From: Dryococelus australis
Lineage: Eukaryota > Arthropoda > Insecta > Phasmatodea > Phasmatidae
Direction of reading: 5' to 3'
Length of the DNA stretch: 64,000 bases
Assembly: GCA_029891345.1 (NCBI GenBank)
Contig: CM057000.1
Location: forward strand, 130,851,663-130,915,662
Made by a program: the position numbers and the translations under genes. Shown piece by piece: positions 35,645-47,758 of the stretch. The first letter of the stretch is position 1; each line of letters starts with the position of its first letter. The notes under the pieces were generated by a model. The model worked only from the letters and a program-made list of their open reading frames with translations. It did no database searches and was not told where the DNA came from.

Positions 35645-38181
35645 TGACGCATGCCAGATACTGCATCGCTGAGAGGCGCACTCTACGGCCAATTCCCCCC
35701 CATCTGAGCATGCCAAACGTGGGGCGAAATCATTCATTAGCCGGCCGAGGCTTGAAGATAATAAATTAAAAAGAATTCCTGCAATGGTTAATCATCAACA
35801 ATGATTGAATTCCACATCTGAAATTACGTTTTTCCACGAACAAGTAAGAATGAGGTGTGCAGTCGCCTTCCAAACAAAGAAAATAAAATTATTATTTGAA
35901 ATTATACTACGCTACCCTGCTGGCCTAGAAGTTCCAAATGACCCTAGAGAGAGCAGCACCCCCGTGACCTTCTGACGTCACGGTTCGCCTGCCTCAGTCC
36001 GAGGCGCAAGAAAATTTTTACGCCTCCACCAGGGGTGATAAGAAATTGATTGACGCTCCTACAGTTTCCACACAGCCCCTGTGTGGAAAGGCTACGCTAA
36101 CCCCCGCCCCCAGAGAATTGCTGACACAGGGCGATTTTTATATAAATACAAGTCCAGCCCCGTGGTCCAAGAGAGATGCCAGGCTCGCTAGCCGCATAGG
36201 TTCGCAAGCTCTCCTACTGTCTGCTAAAGACTTTTTCCTCTCCTCTGCAGCCCGTCCAGGGCTCGAACCTCTACCTCCAGCCAGCAGCTTGAAGAAGGCC
36301 GCCAGCACTCCAACCCCAGCTTGGACAAGGCTTCCTTCAACTGATCGCACCAAGGACAGCAATCCTCGTCCACGGTAAGCTCCTCTACCTCTACCCTATA
36401 CCCTGACCTGTCAACTTCCCTTGACTCCAGTGGTAGCAGGTCATAGCACGATACCGTCCCCTGGATAGCGCCCCCGCTAAAAACTCATGCTGTCAATAGC
36501 GTACATTTGCCTTTGGCTTAGCCTTCAATTATTTTTATTAATTGTTTTATTAATTTTCTCCCAGGCTTGCCTTCGCCTGTTGAATATTATTATCAATTGG
36601 TGATTTGTTCCAACGTAGTTTATTGTCAGCATTTGTTCCTTATATATTTTTTAATACGAGTGAAGTTATTTAGCTTTTAGCTTGTACCTCATTAGCAAGG
36701 ACTTTCCGCCCTTCTTTTTACGTCGTAATAAATATTACAATTTATTTAAAACCAGTGTTGTCTCCTACCTTAATTGTTAGTTTAGATACCTTTCATCATT
36801 TTCTTAATTTTTTCTTTTTTGCTTTCAACTTGTTGTGTTTTAATTTGAAGTTATTTAGCTTTTAGCTTGTACCTCATTAGCAAGGACTTTCCGCCCTTCT
36901 TCTTTTCACTTCGTAATAAATATTACAATTTATTTAAAACCAGTGTAGTCTCCTACCTTAATTGTTAGTTTAGATACCTTTCATCATTTTCTTAATTTTT
37001 TTCTTTTTTGCTTTCAACTTGTGTTTTAATTTGGTTCAGATCAATTGCGAAGTAACTTGTTCACTTAAATTATTCACTTCTTGCTCGGCAGTGCAGTGAA
37101 CTGAATATCTTAAGGAGAAGAGGCCTGATAAAGACCCACTCACTACGACTTTGGTGCACCCACCGCCATCAAGGGTCGTAGATCTAGTTGCGAGGGTTGA
37201 CTAGCCAACAGCAGGTTCACGGATGTGAATGGAAATTTCGCCCCACCCTGAACTGTCGCCTACCAATGTCGTAGCCAGTCCTTTTGTCTAAGCTTCTTTC
37301 TTATTCTTTTTCAATGTGCAGACAACACAGTGGGTTAGGAAGCCGTCAGAGGAGACGTGAAAGACGTTCCGATATTACCCAAGCTCATTCAAACCAGTTA
37401 GTACAGGATTTAAATCCCAGTGTGTTAACCCCACCAGAACCCACCTATGAAACCCTGGACTACAGCATAATTATTCCTCCAGATTGCGAGATCCCCACTG
37501 AAACTGTGGTTAGGGTGGTGTCTACCAGAAAATATTGCCGACCTTGAGAAAACTACGTCAGGTGGCATAGAATCACACCCCGACATGTCAAGTATTAGAC
37601 CTGTCGAGCCGCACATATGCCTACCCTCCGAACAGACCAGTATAGTTAAGTTGCAGTCAGGTAAATCCATTCGGGTTCAACACCTGGAAACCGAAACCCC
37701 CCCCCGTTACTGTATTGTGAAATTAGCTTCAGGAAAATTCATACAGGTTAGCATCCCCATCAAACCCCCTTCAGGTATTGCTCTCACAAAGACCCCTGCC
37801 AATTTTGCACCCGCTCGACAGCCGACGAGGCCATGGCGGATTAACCCAGTAAGCCCCAGCCAGACCGCCATCATAACACCCATTCATTATCATATCTCTG
37901 ACTGAGCATTCTCCTCATCAAGACAGCTGGCGTCTCTGCTAGTGACGACTCTCATGATCAGGCTGACAAGACTGCTCATAACGGAAAAACTGGACCCTAC
38001 GAATAACCTTGGGGTTGACTGCCCCTCCACTTAGTCACTCCCATGAGGGCAGCCAAAACGCTAACAAATTGCCTAGCATACTGCAACTGCAACGGAAAGC
38101 GAGAAAACCCGACCACCAGAGAATAGTGAGAGGACCACCTCAATCCTCCATCCCTCTCACCGCAAAAAGTGCCACGCGTCA
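35645..38181 (+). mobile_element. Solo LTR, giant-LTR family, 2537 bp
   Basis: Termini are TGACGCATGCC and GCCACGCGTCA, flanked by CATC (35641-35644 and 38182-38185). TATATAAAT lies at 36139-36147 and a family hairpin with compensatory stem change at 36562-36579. AATAAA lies in a 185-bp unit that is tandemly duplicated (36662-37032). Downstream are two overlapping-frame ORFs (37284-37547 and 37585-37905). These encode repeated strand-like motifs, IVKLQSGKSIRV and CIVKLASGKFIQVSI. Confidence 0.88.
36662..37032 (+). repeat. 185-bp tandem duplication inside the LTR
   Basis: Two nearly identical units start GAAGTTATTTAGC at 36662 and 36847. Each holds CGTAATAAATATTACAATTT, so the probable poly(A) signal and its self-complementary flank (AATAAAT/ATTTATT) are doubled. 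Differences are a few indels. Confidence 0.95.
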
Positions 38182-39264
38182 CATCTTAATTTTGTATGCT
38201 AGCAGTAGATATTACAAATATGAACTGAATCGCCACAAAGCATCTTTTGTTCAAAATTTGTAACATAGAACCACACTAATAAATAAAGTTTGACACGTTC
38301 CAGCTTCCTGTGGACTGCAAGTTTCCTCTTTCTAACTTGCACTCCAGTCAAGAGTGGCCAAGAGAAAGACTAGCAGGAAGTCTGTTACCTTGCATGGAAA
38401 AGGGGTGACAAAGTAAATAAACTGTGAACATGAATGCTGAATCCACTCCGGTTATATTGTTATTGTGTTCCTCACGAGGCGTCTACGGATTAAGTACTAG
38501 TATTGCCTGGCTGGGTCGGGATCTTCCCATGCTGTAAGATGCGGGATGACACCTTTCTGATTGGGAGACCTTGATGGGAGGAGGGGAATCAAATTGCAGG
38601 GTCAGTCGGATCAAGTACGTCTCCCTATCAGGGAGTTTGATCTGGTTGACCGTGAAAGTTGTCAAGAAACGTGATGCCAGCTGTCACAAGTTAATTTAAG
38701 GGGGAGTCAAATTATTGTAGAACAGAGTCTAAATCTATTCCAAAGTAGATTTCCATCTATGGCTCTGGCCTAGACAGTTTACGAAGGGGAACTAAGTCTG
38801 GTTCTACTGACACTATTTTATGGGAGTTGTGGGTCTTGGGTGGTATGCGAATATGAATAATTTTCCCGGCGGCTGTGCGAACCTCGCACATGACGGCGGG
38901 AACTTGCACTGGTAAGGTGGGATGAGTAGAAGTCACAGGCTCTGGTACTGGCAAAGAGGAAGCTGGACTGTCGATGTAATCAACACTATGCCATTGATAA
39001 TCAAAGCCGAGTAAAGAGTCGCCACCTTGTCTTACCACCTCAAATAAAAATGGGACCTCAATAATTAAATTCACTGTTGGCCCAAACAATAGGTCACTGA
39101 TATTATCCATAGTTAGAGTGTCACTAGAGGTTGATGGAACTAAAGTTTGATTTAAAGATGCTAATTTTCTCTGTAATGCTCACCGAGCTGATCTATGAAT
39201 CTGGCTAGCTTATAAGGCATCTCACTAAATATGTACCAGAATTGAAAGAGCTTACTTCCTTAAT

Positions 39265-39770
39265 CACCAGGTTACCTAAGCCCTCCTAGGTCAGGTCTTA
39301 ATTACAGACTGGGACTGAGGCAATGGATATGTAGATCTGGGTTCCCGGGTTTGTATCCTGCCATAGGCCAATCGGGCCAGGTTGTTTCTTGTGTATTCCT
39401 GGTCTTGTGCAGACGGTGGAATACTATCCCTGATTTTTCAAGCTGAGGATAACCAAGAACATCCGGTTTGACCGTACCTATCAGTTGGAAAGCTTTAAAA
39501 TTTGAATTTGATTAAAGCTTGGTATTTTAAGGTGCACACTCTCAATTCACCAGGGAATATCTAAGTCTTCCTAGGTCCGGTCTTGACTGCAGACTGTGTG
39601 GCCAAGGTAATAGATAATTGTATATCCTGGAGTACTGAGTGCAAATCCTTCTGGAGATCAGATGCCTGGGACGGTGTCCCGGGTATTCCGGTTCTTATTC
39701 AAATGGCGGAATATTATCCCCGCCTTTTCAAGATCATTCGGTTCTTTAATACCTATCGGTAGGCATTTGC
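39265..39770. repeat. Imperfect tandem repeat, about 283-bp period, in LTR copy
   Basis: CACCAGG..CTAAG..CTCCTAGGTC..GGTCTT and a later GGTGGAATACTATCCC block occur twice, at about 39265 and 39548. A related single unit is seen at about 17200 in the sister LTR. Confidence 0.7.
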
Positions 39771-39847
39771 TAATGGAATTAGAGCCATCAATGTTTTTAC
39801 CATTTATTACTGAGATTGAGGTTGGGTCGATTAAGTGAGACAACAAA

Positions 39848-40069
<222 letters not shown>

Positions 40070-41038
40070 TATACGTTTTGAAAAGTACATTGGGATGCGT
40101 ACCTCTTTATAAAAGTTAAAGTTACAGCAGGTGAAGGCGATCTGCATGCACATGCAATCACAAATGTAATTAATTCAATTATTAGAATTTACGTGATTTG
40201 TAATGAGTAGTGGGGGAGGGTGGCAGTCCAGAAGGGACACTGGCATGACCTACTACCGCAGTGTTTGAAAGGATAAGACTTTCTGGGTAAGGAGCAGGTG
40301 GGGACGTCGAGATATCTCTGGATGCTGCAGCGAAGGTGTCCTCCGGAGGTGGGTGGTGGCGTCGAAGACCGTCATGAGTATTTACCCCGGAGACTTCACT
40401 ACGGTGACCTCGGCACTGGTGGTCAGGAACCCTGAATTAGATCAGCTCAAGTCTTTGCGGACTATGAGGTCAAGGTGACAGCCATTTCCCCTGCTGGTGC
40501 CCTCAGCCTTGTACAAGGTAGGAAGGCTGGCGACTGTCCTGAGCTGTGATTTGGCTCCTCCTTATATACAAAAAAAATTCTGGCTTGTTGGCTGTTGGAG
40601 GGGTGCGGAGATGGCTAGCCTCCCTTCTCGGGGTAGTTTTAATTATGCTTGTAGGCCATACCACCTTTTCTTATCTCTTCGGCGGGAAGCTGTTGACACA
40701 TCTATCACCTCTCTACGAGGTTCCGGCAGCAGTGGCGACCTTGTAGGCTGAGTGCTGCCCTCCTGCAACAACCCTTGTAACTCGCTTCTCTGTTATGTAG
40801 CAGGGTGTCGATGACTCAGCGAACAGGAAATAGGCAACTGCATGTTGGCTTTGGATGGACAGTATAATTTCAAATAATCACGTGTGTGTAATTGCTCACT
40901 AGGCTGGATGCGATCCTGTAGGCACGTGATTAATTGAACTGCTGCGGTGTGACTTGCCCCTATGAGTGTAGTGACTTGAATGGGGTAAAGTCATAATATA
41001 GTGTGCATGTCCAATGCACAAAAGTGTGACACACGTCA

Positions 41039-42181
41039 ATCGCCCACCCTCTGGAACGATGTATATTCATCTTTGAATGAAGAAAAATGTCTTGCTTCAA
41101 GAGGTGTAGACTTCCTCTAGGTCAGGCCTCATGGCTATAAGTTTGGTTGGAACTCTGGCCTAGCGCCTCTTCTGTGCGTGTGCTGCCTATTCCGTATGCG
41201 GAGCCTGTTCTTCGATCTCTCCCTCTCTTCCCCTCCGCTGCATTCCGATGCAGCTGGCGTGTCAGCTAGGTGGCTGGTTCTTTGCTTCAGGCGGGAGGAA
41301 AGAGTAAGGTTGGGTTGCGGGAAGAGGTCACACATTTCATTTGAGTGAAACCTGAGCCTTCTTGTGTCAAGTGCTAGCTCACAAAAGTAGCAAAAGTTTA
41401 AGTACTGGTATACAAGTTTCCTTCAGAAGAGATAGTATGCAAACTTTCAAGTTGCTATAAAATATGTTTAGCTTAATGTGCTAGATCTACGAAACTACGT
41501 AATCGATTTTCGCTTAACTTTGTATACTGGCAACATACAATCATTGAATGTGCTAATAATTTAACTATTTTGTCTTGTCTTCCATTTATGAAGATCATCA
41601 CACGAAAAATATTAATGTTTTATGCCATATCTCAGGGACCAATCAACCAATTTTCACCATATTCTTCTCACAAGTAGCGCTATGGTAGACCATTTACACT
41701 TACATGTTTTAAGTGGCTCATTAACTTATTTTCAAAATTACGGCCCTGTAAATATTTAAGTTTGTTAATCCTATCATTCGAAACATTAGACTGGTTAAAT
41801 TCAAAACTGATGCTCAAATCTGACCTCCATATGCAGTTGATTGCACACTAGCTTATGGTAAGAGATTTTCTGTTATTGGTTCGTGTCCTGGGTAAGGTAC
41901 GTGTGTATTTTTAATTGCCTCACTACTGTTGCATGTGTTTCTGATTTCATCTCTAATGATATTGCTGTCAATAAGATAAGTCCTACCTACCAACTCAGCT
42001 TTTAAGAAATTTTTTAAAAATTAATTGCACCCATATTCAGGAAAGTAGGCTGGTTCGTTTTATCAGTAACTTCATGTTAAAAATAGGAATAAATAAGAAT
42101 AATTGTATGACATTCCTAATGTCATTTTGTTTACATTTTACGCATATACAAGAAATATTACATTTAATTTCTGTTTTAATG
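41039..42181 (+). other. Intron 5, mostly unassigned; partial type-B SINE
   Basis: ATCTCTAATGATATTGCTGT and AAGATAAGTCCTACCTACC at about 41945-41990 match the 3' half of type-B SINEs. The rest is AT-rich without features. Confidence 0.55.
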
Positions 42182-42183
42182 TA

Positions 42184-42874
42184 TGAGGGCTGATTCATAA
42201 GTCAAGACAATTATTGTTTTGTCTCCCAAAAATGACCCAACGCAGGAAATGTACTATGTGTAGTTGAAAGTGTACGACAACTATGTTTTAAAGGTGACAC
42301 CACATGGGGGTATGGATCCAGGAATGTCCGGCAAGGAACAAAGACAAGGCTGCTTGAAATCACAATTTAACTGATGTATTCTCGTACAAAATGTATACAC
42401 TCATTTGAACGGGTACGTATTGTACGTGTACGAGCTGTTTAACATCCTTCAAAGTAGTCTCCGAGGTTATCCACAGTTCGTTGCCAGCAATGAGGCAGAC
42501 ATTGTCATAGTTTCGACAAGAGATGGCGCACATTAATGGATGCAGCCAATGGTGTTTTTAATCTGCCTCATTGCTGGAAACGAACCATGAACATCAGAGA
42601 CCACTTGGAAGGATGTTAAACAGCTTGTCCACGTATAATACGTACCAGTTCAAATGAGCGCATACAGTTTGTAGGAGGATATTTCAATTAAACAGTGATT
42701 CCAAGCACCCATGTGTCTTTGTTTCTTGCCGTACATTCAAGCATCCATACCCCATGTGGTGTCACCTTTAAAACGTTCTTGTCGTACACTTTCAACTGTA
42801 CATAGTACATTTCCTGTGTTGGGTCATTTTCAAGAGATACACTATAGTTGCCGTTACTTCTGAATCAGTCCTCA
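42184..42874. mobile_element. Mariner-like foldback element, about 690 bp
   Basis: Ends are TGAGGGCTGATTCATAAGT and the complement of TGAGGACTGATTCAGAAGT, resembling mariner termini. The left end is preceded by TA. Arms of over 300 bp remain complementary almost to the centre, including AATGACCCAACGCAGGAAAT and GGTGACACCACATGGGG blocks. No ORF. Confidence 0.88.
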
Positions 42875-43011
42875 CATTTAAAATCCATTTGTAATTTTTG
42901 TAAGTTCTTTTTATTTGCCAGGTGAAGTGAAGGTTGCAAAGATTATAGTTGAAGGTATCAGTAACCACAATAGGTGAAAGTGCAGCAGTAAAAGGAAGAA
43001 TTCTTTCACAG

Positions 43012-43209
43012 GTGGAGTTTGGACATCATGGAGGTGACAATGCCACTACAGCACCTTTGGCTACAGGTGTCAGACTACGAGGACCCGCGGGGGAGTCCTG
43101 GCTGGTGAACAGCCGCCGTGACATCGTCCTGAGTGCTGGGACCATCAACACTCCTCACATCCTCATGTTGTCTGGAGTTGGTCCCCGGGACATGCTGCAA
43201 AAGTTAGGA
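43012..43209 (+). CDS. GMC oxidoreductase exon 6 (GMC signature 2, residues 287-352)
   Basis: The acceptor is TTCTTTCACAG at 43011. This gives LATKVEFG, matching the VTK-type strand of relatives, with no frame break. The exon encodes SRRDIVLSAGTINTPHILML followed by SGVGPRDMLQKLG, a complete GMC signature 2. It ends at TTAGGA/GTAAGG in phase 0. A type-B SINE starts about 50 bp downstream. Confidence 0.95.
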
Positions 43210-43261
43210 GTAAGGCTTTGCTACTCTTGCCTTCACACAGTACAGTACCCTACAAGTTTCC

Positions 43262-43500
43262 ATAGTCTCGGACATAGAGCAAAGTGGTGTAGTGAACTCT
43301 CGTTCTGGAAGACCTGGGTTCGATCCCCAATCTGGCCATCCTGATTTTGGTTTTCCATTATTTCCCTAAATCACTCCAGGAGAATGGTCAAATGCTTTCT
43401 TACTATAGGTCATGGCTAAGTCCTTCCCTGTTCCAGCTTCTAAGTGACTTGCTCTATCTCTAATGACATCACTGTCAATAAGATGTTAAGCCCAACCTAC
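43262..43500 (+). mobile_element. tRNA-derived SINE (type B)
   Basis: It has TAGTGAACTCTCGTTC, then GGGTTCGATCCCC (a good B box), GGTTTTCCATTATTTCCC, ACTCCAGGAGAATGG, TATCTCTAATGACATCACTG and a AAGATGTTAAGCCC tail. It is the better preserved type-B copy and starts about 50 bp after exon 6. Confidence 0.88.
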
Positions 43501-43834
43501 CTACTTACTGCAGACTCCAACAAAATAAACGTTTCAGGATTGCACACAGTTGCAAGTTTTGAAGCCAGTGTCATCATAGGGCTTATAGAAGGAACTATGT
43601 AAGTAACATTTCTAATTGCAATCCCACATTGAGAAATGTTCGCTACATGTAAAGCAAAATCGACTAAAGTGTTTAAAACTCCCAATTCTGCTGGGTGAAA
43701 GGGCATTTATGATGTGAATTCCAATCCTGGTACAAAGATTTTTCCAGTAGATGGTTGTTCCATTATTGTTTTCATTGCCATAATATTTTTCTGCATTGCA
43801 TTCTCGTCCACTAAAATAGCTGCGGAATCTTGCA

Positions 43835-43955
43835 ATGGTTCTCCTAGAAAATCTCACATGAAAATCAGGGGGGTAGGTAGCCCCACCGGGAATCAAACCC
43901 AGTTCGCCCTGGTGGGAGGCGAGCAGTCTAACCACTACACCGATGCTGCCCCAAC
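43835..43955 (-). mobile_element. Type-A SINE head fragment
   Basis: On the minus strand it reads TAGTGGTTAGACTGCTCGCC, then GGGTTTGATTCCCGGTGGG, the tRNA-like A and B boxes of the family. The body is absent. Confidence 0.8.
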
Positions 43956-44334
43956 TACACAGAAATTTCTACACTTTTATCCCTGTAGAATACAAGAGAA
44001 TCTGTGCATATTTCTACATCTGTTCCTGAATTAAATTTTGCTAAGAACATCTGACAATTACTCAAGACAATACATTTTAGCTTCTTTTGTTGAAACTTCT
44101 ATTAAAGTTATAAATTATTTTATTGTGTGTTCCAAAAAAAGAATAAAACTATAATTTTGATGACGTGTGGTTACCAAGAAATGCTGTACTAATCTAAATT
44201 TCTTTAATGGATATTTTATGTGATGTAATTTCCAAACACTTAAAGTACAAGTTAAACAGTACTTGTACACACTCAAAATTAGTGTACAGTAATAAGAGTT
44301 TTTTCTATCAAACTCTCTTAAAGATGCTTAGTCA

Positions 44335-47033
44335 TAGGGTTACCAGATATGAGATACTAAATAAGAGGACATATTCAAGTAACTGGCATCAAAAAAGAGG
44401 ATTCTTGCAATAAAATGACACGGAGAAAGTGGAGGTAAAATTTTACAATGGAAATATACAAAATAAGTATATGTCACAGGTCAGTAAAAAATTGTATCCA
44501 AAAAATCGGGTCAATATCGTTTTAAAGTAATACAAAATAGTTTTTGCAATCAAAGTGATAATCATATTCAATGTCAATTCCTTACAGTCTGTAGGCACTG
44601 CACACTATTTCACAGTCAAGTAATGTATATTAGTATTCACTCAAAAAACAAAAGTACGGTAATGGACACAATTCTTTTAATTAATACTTAATCACTCTTG
44701 CATAGCTCAGTTTCAGATAGTGACGCATGACGCGCTGGCAACAATGACAAACGACTTCAGCTCATCAGCATAGCATTGCATCTGATTTCAACAGAGTTCC
44801 GGCATTGTTGACCACCACATGACATCAAGGGATACTATTTACCACAGCAAGAATGAACGTTCTAGCCCGCAAACTTGTATTATTCATCGGCCCACCGAGA
44901 CTATGCAGTGTAAGGCACTGAGTACTACTGCCCACAGGAAGATGGCGCCACCAGTATGTTCCATCTCTTCCTTCATTCTCCAAGCCGACCGGTGACATCA
45001 CACAAGAGAAGCTATGCTTTCGCCCCCTCCCCCCTCTTCACCTCTCCAGCAGCCACCACTCGCCCATGAGATGCCAGCCAATGATCACCAAGGCAGCCGC
45101 CCGGCAGAGTATAAATAGGGAGTCGCAATTCAACTCGGGACCAATCTAAATTTCCTCACCGCAACCTGCTCAGCTATGCTCCTAGCTCTACCTTCCCTCT
45201 TCACCGCACTTTAGTGCCAGAAGGGACACCTAATACTTGGTCTCCTCACCGAGATCAATTCTATCTCACCCTGCTTAGTCTTCACCGCATTCGTGCCAAA
45301 GAGACCAAACTCCAAGTCGTCTACACACTTAGACACTGCTGTCCCTTCTGGACAACAATGGTATAGGGAGTTAGTCAAGTTTAAGTTGTTCTCACAGTGC
45401 TAATCTATACCATCCCTTGTAGCTTAGGACGAGGTCGCCTCTACCTGTCTAATGTAGGCATAGCTTCCCTAAAGCTCGTGTTGAACATAGGAGGTAGTGC
45501 GACACCACGTGTTTATTCCCAAGCTCATGGAATAAACATTGTGTTCTATCCGATTAACGAGTACCACATTCCTGTAGACATTGCACCTATCCCAGCTGAC
45601 CTCACCCATTGAGAGAAATGCAAGGTGACCTGGGAATTATACTCAGCCGGACCAACACACTATTTGCTAACACAAATACACTCGCAAAGGCCAGCCTTTC
45701 AGCATACCCCGGTAGGCAGAACAGTAGCGCCTGCTTACAGGTACTCTACCTTCAGACCAGCTTGTCAGTTCGGTGCTCGCCTTTTCCACCGCATTTTCAG
45801 TGCCCTAGATTGGGAAGACTCAGCTGGGGCATGCACCCACATGTCAGGACTGTTGACAATGACAGTGTTCAGCGTGTTTACGTGCCAAACACTGGAATAG
45901 GGTGTCCGTTCAGTCGGCAGCACTACACGTGGCTTAACACTACGTAAGGATTCACTTTCCCTGCCTTTTGCCTCATGGATGAGAGTGTCTTTTGTGTCTC
46001 TCCGGATGCCTTATTCCAGACGTAGTGGTATTAGGGAAAAGGTGAAACAAGTGCTAATTGCCTCTGGATGTTTGCAAGAGCTGACCCCTTCCCTCGTAGC
46101 CTTCATCAACCATCTCGTACCCAGGGAACAGGCACAGGCTTTATGTCACCTTCAAGTATCAGTCACTCCAGAGATTCCACAGGGATTGTTCGAAACCCCG
46201 ACTCGTCACAGTGAAGAGGTCCACCCTTGGCTCGCCAAGTTTCTTAGTCTGCGGGATCAGCCACAAACAATCCCCACTGCGTATCTCAGACTCCACATAG
46301 TTGCTTTTCCCCCACTGGCAAGAACCAACGCACGTAGTCAACACACACAGATACCTGCCGTGCCCACATGCACCACTGAACCACCTGGCCAAGCCTGGCA
46401 CAGTTGAGAGGCATCGCCCAGGTATCACACCAGTCGTGCACAGCCTTACAGCATAAAATCACACTGTCTGAACCCGGACTTTGTACCCTGCCACAAAGCT
46501 ACCAACCAGGCCAGTCCTTTACACTAGGCGAGCACCCATACCACACAAGGACTAAAAGAAATTAGAGAACCCCGCCAGAATAGGGTGCGCCTGATCTAGT
46601 ATCCGACAAAACCTGTACTGATTTACGTAGTGTTTTCCCAGACAGCCGGGGCATCACACGTCACTATATTATTTCAATAGCATTTCTTCAGCAATTCTAT
46701 TTATTCTAACAGGTTTCTTAGCAAATAATAATGAAATTTTGAATAGATTACGCACTTCTCAAATTAGACATGTAAAACACAAAACAGCCATGGAAAAATA
46801 TACGAGTGTTGATAAAGACAAAATATTTATGTAATATTCTCCAAAAAGTTTACAATTTTTTGCAGGATGTTTGCTAACACAGTTACTAAATATTTAATTA
46901 CACAAATAACCACAAAAAAAGTAAAGCTTCGCTGTCTTTCAATTTTATTGAAAAAGAGGACATTTCAATTTTTTTTTGTAAAACCTGGACGGACAATTTA
47001 CAAGGCACCAAAAGAGTAAGTATGGTAACCCTA
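44335..47033. mobile_element. hAT-type element split by a solo LTR
   Basis: Ends are TAGGGTTACCA inverted repeats. The 8-bp flanks CTTAGTCA (44327-44334) and CTTAATCA (47034-47041) differ by one base. AGAGGACAT is repeated near both ends. After removing the LTR at 44721-46676 and its duplication the element is about 740 bp and has no transposase ORF. Confidence 0.8.
44721..46676 (+). mobile_element. Solo LTR, giant-LTR family, 1956 bp, nested in an hAT element
   Basis: It starts TGACGCATG and ends ATTTCA, flanked by ATAG (44717-44720 and 46677-46680). TATAAATA lies at 45110-45117, family hairpin at 45432-45446, and a poly(A) hairpin TGTTTATTCC/GGAATAAACA at 45520-45548. Downstream are two ORFs (45609-45947 and 45979-46407, 112 and 142 codons) with no recognised domain. 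Confidence 0.88.
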
Positions 47034-47228
47034 CTTAATCAGTCAACAAGAGAGCAGCTGAGAAGCTTGACGTAATTACAAGACAAAAATTGCTGGCAGA
47101 CATTGTGCATGTGATATAAATATTAGAGCTTTGTATACACTAATTTAAAAAAATTTAATAAAAAATATTATACTTCCTAGCTTTGCTGAGTGGATGTTAA
47201 AAAGATTAACAAAGTTGACTGTCTGCAG

Positions 47229-47379
47229 ATAGACATAGTAGCTGATCTTGCTGTGGGCAAGAACCTTCACGACCACCTGAACATGCCACTGTACGTCAGC
47301 ATGGAGGCTCCGATCAGTGTCACTCTTAACAAAGTGTTCACAGTCGCAGAGGGATTCAAGTATCTCACCAAGGGGAAAG
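47229..47379 (+). CDS. GMC oxidoreductase exon 7 (residues 353-403)
   Basis: The exon follows GACTGTCTGCAG and encodes IDIVADLAVGKNLHDHLNMP, the invariant GMC segment for VGxNLxDH. LNKVFTVAEGFKYLTKGKG follows. It ends at GGAAAG/GTGTGT in phase 1. The next intron is only 254 bp, the smallest in the gene and the only one free of recognisable transposon sequence. Confidence 0.95.
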
Positions 47380-47633
47380 GTGTGTCACATAAGCTGTAAA
47401 CTGTCCCATATATGACCCATCAGTAAGTTTCTTGTGCACACTAATTTTATACACCTCTGAAACATGAATGGAAATTTACTCTCTTCCCTGACAAGTAAAT
47501 TCAAATTTTCACTTTTATGTTATCTAGAATTTATTACCTGTTAATAACCCAAGTAAAATATTATTTCTCTGAATATTACCCAAAAATTGTTTTGCTGCCA
47601 CGTGGATTCCACAATTGATGTAATTTTTAACAG

Positions 47634-47758
47634 GGTTGCTGGCATCATCTTCCATAGTGGGTGTGGGGTCTGCATCTGATGATCTCGGACTGGTGCTATT
47701 CGGGATGGGTTCCCCTGATGAAATGCTGCTTCGAGATATTGTGAACCTCACACCAGAG
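47634..47758 (+). CDS. GMC oxidoreductase exon 8 (residues 403-444)
   Basis: The acceptor is TTTTTAACAG. Phase 1 in, phase 0 out at CCAGAG/GTAAGT. It encodes GLLASSSIVGVGSASDDLGL and then VLFGMGSPDEMLLRDIVNLTPE. This is the substrate-binding domain, which varies widely between GMC enzymes. Confidence 0.92.

Noticed and set aside
42922..42975. Possible longer exon 6 starting after TTTGCCAG, reading VAKIIVEGISNHNR
   Set aside because: It looks like a GMC strand but runs into TGA and does not keep phase with exon 5 or the later frame. The acceptor at 43011 gives a clean LATKVEFG join.
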